Of a stretch of DNA of 64,000 nucleotides, positions 62,310 through 64,000 are shown piece after piece. The position numbers and the translations under genes are program-made. This DNA is from Chakrabartyella piscis. GTDB lineage: Bacteria > Bacillota > Clostridia > Lachnospirales > Anaerotignaceae. The stretch covers positions 3,224,001 through 3,288,000 of the forward strand of contig CP092441.1 in the NCBI GenBank assembly GCA_030067835.1. The letters run 5' to 3'. The notes under the pieces were generated by a model. That model did not search any database. It worked only from the letters and a program-made list of their open reading frames with translations, and had not been told where the DNA came from. Position 1 is the stretch's first letter. Each line of letters begins with the position of its first letter.

Positions 62310-62865
62310 AAGACATCTCCTCCAATTCCACTTCTACCAAAATATAAACAATCATACAAAATGACACGAATTATGCATCTTTATGCTTGATATTATACTC
62401 TTTTCATTTCTATGAAACAAGGGTAGAATGTAAAAATTAAGAAAGAATTAACGAAATGTTACAAAACACTTCCAGCATATGGTGATATTCTCATAAAATG
62501 GGTTGTTGTATGCCTTTGTTGATGATACGGCAAGCAGCAAGCCACTGCCCTACAATTAATTGTCATTCTGAATACAAGGAAGAAGCTTAAGATTCTTCGA
62601 CAAGCTCAGGATGACAAAACACAAGCGTTGGTGTCATTCAGACAACCCGTTTGGTTTGTGGCAATTGATAACGGTTGATTCGTGAATCAACCCTACAATG
62701 CAACCGTATTTCAGGGTGCGTTATTCCAACCACTATTCACTGCTCTTCTGTCATTCAGAGGAACAATGTGACGAAGAATCTTACTCTTATGGTCGATTCA
62801 TAAATTTACCCTACAATGTGTCCGTATTTTGGTTTTAACTATTCATTCTTCACTATTCACTGCTC
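62310..62865. repeat. Gap of about 550 bp with hairpin and TCATTC-family repeats
   Basis: Hairpins at 62529-62560 (GGCAAGCAGCAAGCCACTGC), 62671-62702 (GGTTGATTCGTGAATCAACC) and 62791-62818 (decayed). TCATTC-family copies at 62562-62620 (long, with AAGATTCTTCGACAAGCTCA) and 62750-62782 (GTCATTCAGAGGAACAATGT). Two related tails, ACTATTCACTGCTCTT, lie at 62732 and 62852. No gene. Confidence 0.75.
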
Positions 62866-64000
62866 TTATGCCATTTGGTGATTTCGTTGTTTGACAATCA
62901 AAATTTTCTGATTGGGTGACAATTCTTTGGTTTCCAATGCATTGATACTGGTGATGCGTTCCATTGTGGTTCCATATTTCTTGGCAACCGACCAAAGGGT
63001 ATCGCCTGCCTGTGTTTGATAGATGATGGCACCCACACCATCTTCAGTGTGTTCCAAAAGTGGTTTGCAGTCCACATCCACCACAACTTCCACCAGTTCT
63101 TCACCACGAAAAACACCTTCCATCAAAATATTGGCTTGGACTTCACCTTCACGCTCTGACAGGCTTTGGATTGCCAAGTTTTCCAATGAACCTCTACATT
63201 TTATGGAATCCTGTGGTAAAACACCCTTCAATTCCATCTTTTGTGAAAAAGGAATGCCACGTTCCACAGTACACAATTTGCCATCTTCTGTGCTATGGTA
63301 GAGCAATTCCACAAACAAAACACCCTCCATTTCCACGCCATCTTCCACAGCTCTACTTTCTTCCAAGACCAATTCACCAAAGAAGGCTTCCAACTGCATC
63401 CAAGGACGTTCCTCTGGTTCCAAATGAATGTTTTCTTTGAGATGGAACTGATTTTTACCCATGCCCACTCGTTTTGGATACACAATGGTTTCCTTTTGCA
63501 ATGTGGTTTCCATTTGTGGTGCATAGGCATCCAACACCACCATTTCTTCTTGCAAATCCAATGATTGTTGGTTGGTTTTGACTCCTGTGGAAAGGGAAAT
63601 GCTTCTGGCTTCTCCATTTTCATCCAACATAGGCATAAGCTCCAAATCCACCAAAGACAGTTCTGCATCCACCATGGATTTTACAGTCATATTGCCATCT
63701 TCCAAGTATCCTTGAAATGGTGTTTTTTCTACAAAATGATGTACCATACCTTGGTCATCACCATACAAAACACTGGTCATAATGGATGCCCTAAGCATGA
63801 CTTTACCTTCCAATGGACGTACTTCCTTTTCTACCAAATGTGCATCTGTACGCAACAATTCACCAATGGCTGGCAATGTATTTGGCACTGGAATTTCTTC
63901 TTTGATTGTGAACAAGTCCTTTGTTGTGTGATGGTATGTGTCCAGTGTGATGGTTTCTTCCAAAAATGCCAAATCCCCTTCTGTGTCACCAGTGACTGCT
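62866..64000 (-). CDS. SPOCS/DUF3794 and LysM domain protein (5' end outside window)
   Basis: At least 377 residues are present; the frame stays open to base 64000, so the true start lies beyond. Internal SPOCS (DUF3794) repeats are recognisable: FTIKEEIPVPNTLPAIGELL with VEKEVRPLEGKVMLRASIMT, and a second at MELKGVLPQDSIKCRGSLEN. A LysM domain ends the protein (YQTQAGDTLWSVAKKYGTTM ... LSPNQKILIV). Such proteins act in spore coat or spore envelope assembly, for example SipL in Clostridioides. LysM implies peptidoglycan binding. Confidence 0.88.
   Translation of the reverse strand, partial: AVTGDTEGDLAFLEETITLDTYHHTTKDLFTIKEEIPVPNTLPAIGELLRTDAHLVEKEVRPLEGKVMLRASIMTSVLYGDDQGMVHHFVEKTPFQGYLEDGNMTVKSMVDAELSLVDLELMPMLDENGEARSISLSTGVKTNQQSLDLQEEMVVLDAYAPQMETTLQKETIVYPKRVGMGKNQFHLKENIHLEPEERPWMQLEAFFGELVLEESRAVEDGVEMEGVLFVELLYHSTEDGKLCTVERGIPFSQKMELKGVLPQDSIKCRGSLENLAIQSLSEREGEVQANILMEGVFRGEELVEVVVDVDCKPLLEHTEDGVGAIIYQTQAGDTLWSVAKKYGTTMERITSINALETKELSPNQKILIVKQRNHQMA

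Overview
The window looks like a chromosome segment of a low-GC, anaerobic, endospore-forming Firmicute of class Clostridia. The evidence is the sporulation and germination genes (spmA-spmB, spoIIR, a gerA-type operon, a sleB-like cortex hydrolase, a SPOCS/LysM protein), a six-gene Rnf ion-pumping complex, rubrerythrin, the MMS-type dnaG-sigA operon, and strong AGGAGG ribosome binding sites. A Lachnospirales or Anaerotignaceae-like origin is my inference from gene content; nothing here proves it. No rRNA, tRNA, CRISPR array or complete prophage was seen.

Layout. 1-8.8 kb (mostly minus strand): the 3'-truncated secA, a Ktr potassium uptake pair (ktrA, ktrB), an HD phosphohydrolase, an MBL-fold hydrolase, a beta-carbonic anhydrase and pfkA. 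9.4-9.7 kb: RNase P RNA with a clear promoter and terminator. 9.8-18.4 kb: a uridine-kinase-like protein, then dnaG-sigA-trmK-nif3 and a dGTPase. 18.6-25.7 kb: a small Cys-rich protein with a divergent XRE regulator, murA, a MoxR/VWA pair, a membrane protein and mecA. 25.9-31.8 kb: a holin-like/zinc-ribbon protein, two secreted or lipid-anchored proteins, tadA followed directly by the SRP RNA, and spmAB. 32-38 kb (plus strand): an AbrB-type regulator, gerAA-AB-AC, spoIIR and a sleB-like gene. 38-39.4 kb: a small islet bounded by 29-bp direct repeats, next to a type I toxin-antitoxin locus. 39.4-49.7 kb (minus): the cell-shape and division cluster mreB-mreC-mreD-pbp2-minC-minD-minE-rodA-mgsA-DUF1294. 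An IS30-family element and a second XRE/Cys-rich module separate mreB from a DUF4321 gene. 52-59 kb: rubrerythrin, a frameshifted XRE gene and rnfCDGEAB. 59.3-64 kb: rpoN, a stalk-domain secreted protein and a SPOCS/LysM gene cut by the window end.

The most striking non-genic feature is the intergenic DNA. Almost every gap carries one to six copies of a short hairpin (about 65-70 by eye). The edge CCCTACAATTGC is constant and loop motifs fall into a few types, while the stem bases covary between copies. Further repeat families share the same gaps: a TCATTC...GAAGAATC family, a 41-bp tandem repeat, a roughly 163-bp MITE-like inverted-repeat element flanking sigA, and a paired-hairpin element ending in CAAGGTCTT. 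Several hairpins sit where a terminator is expected, and one supplies the tadA stop codon.

The genes form coherent modules: cell-wall elongation and septum placement (mre, pbp2, rodA, min, murA), replication and transcription initiation (dnaG, sigA, rpoN), spore formation and germination, and anaerobic energy conservation (Rnf).
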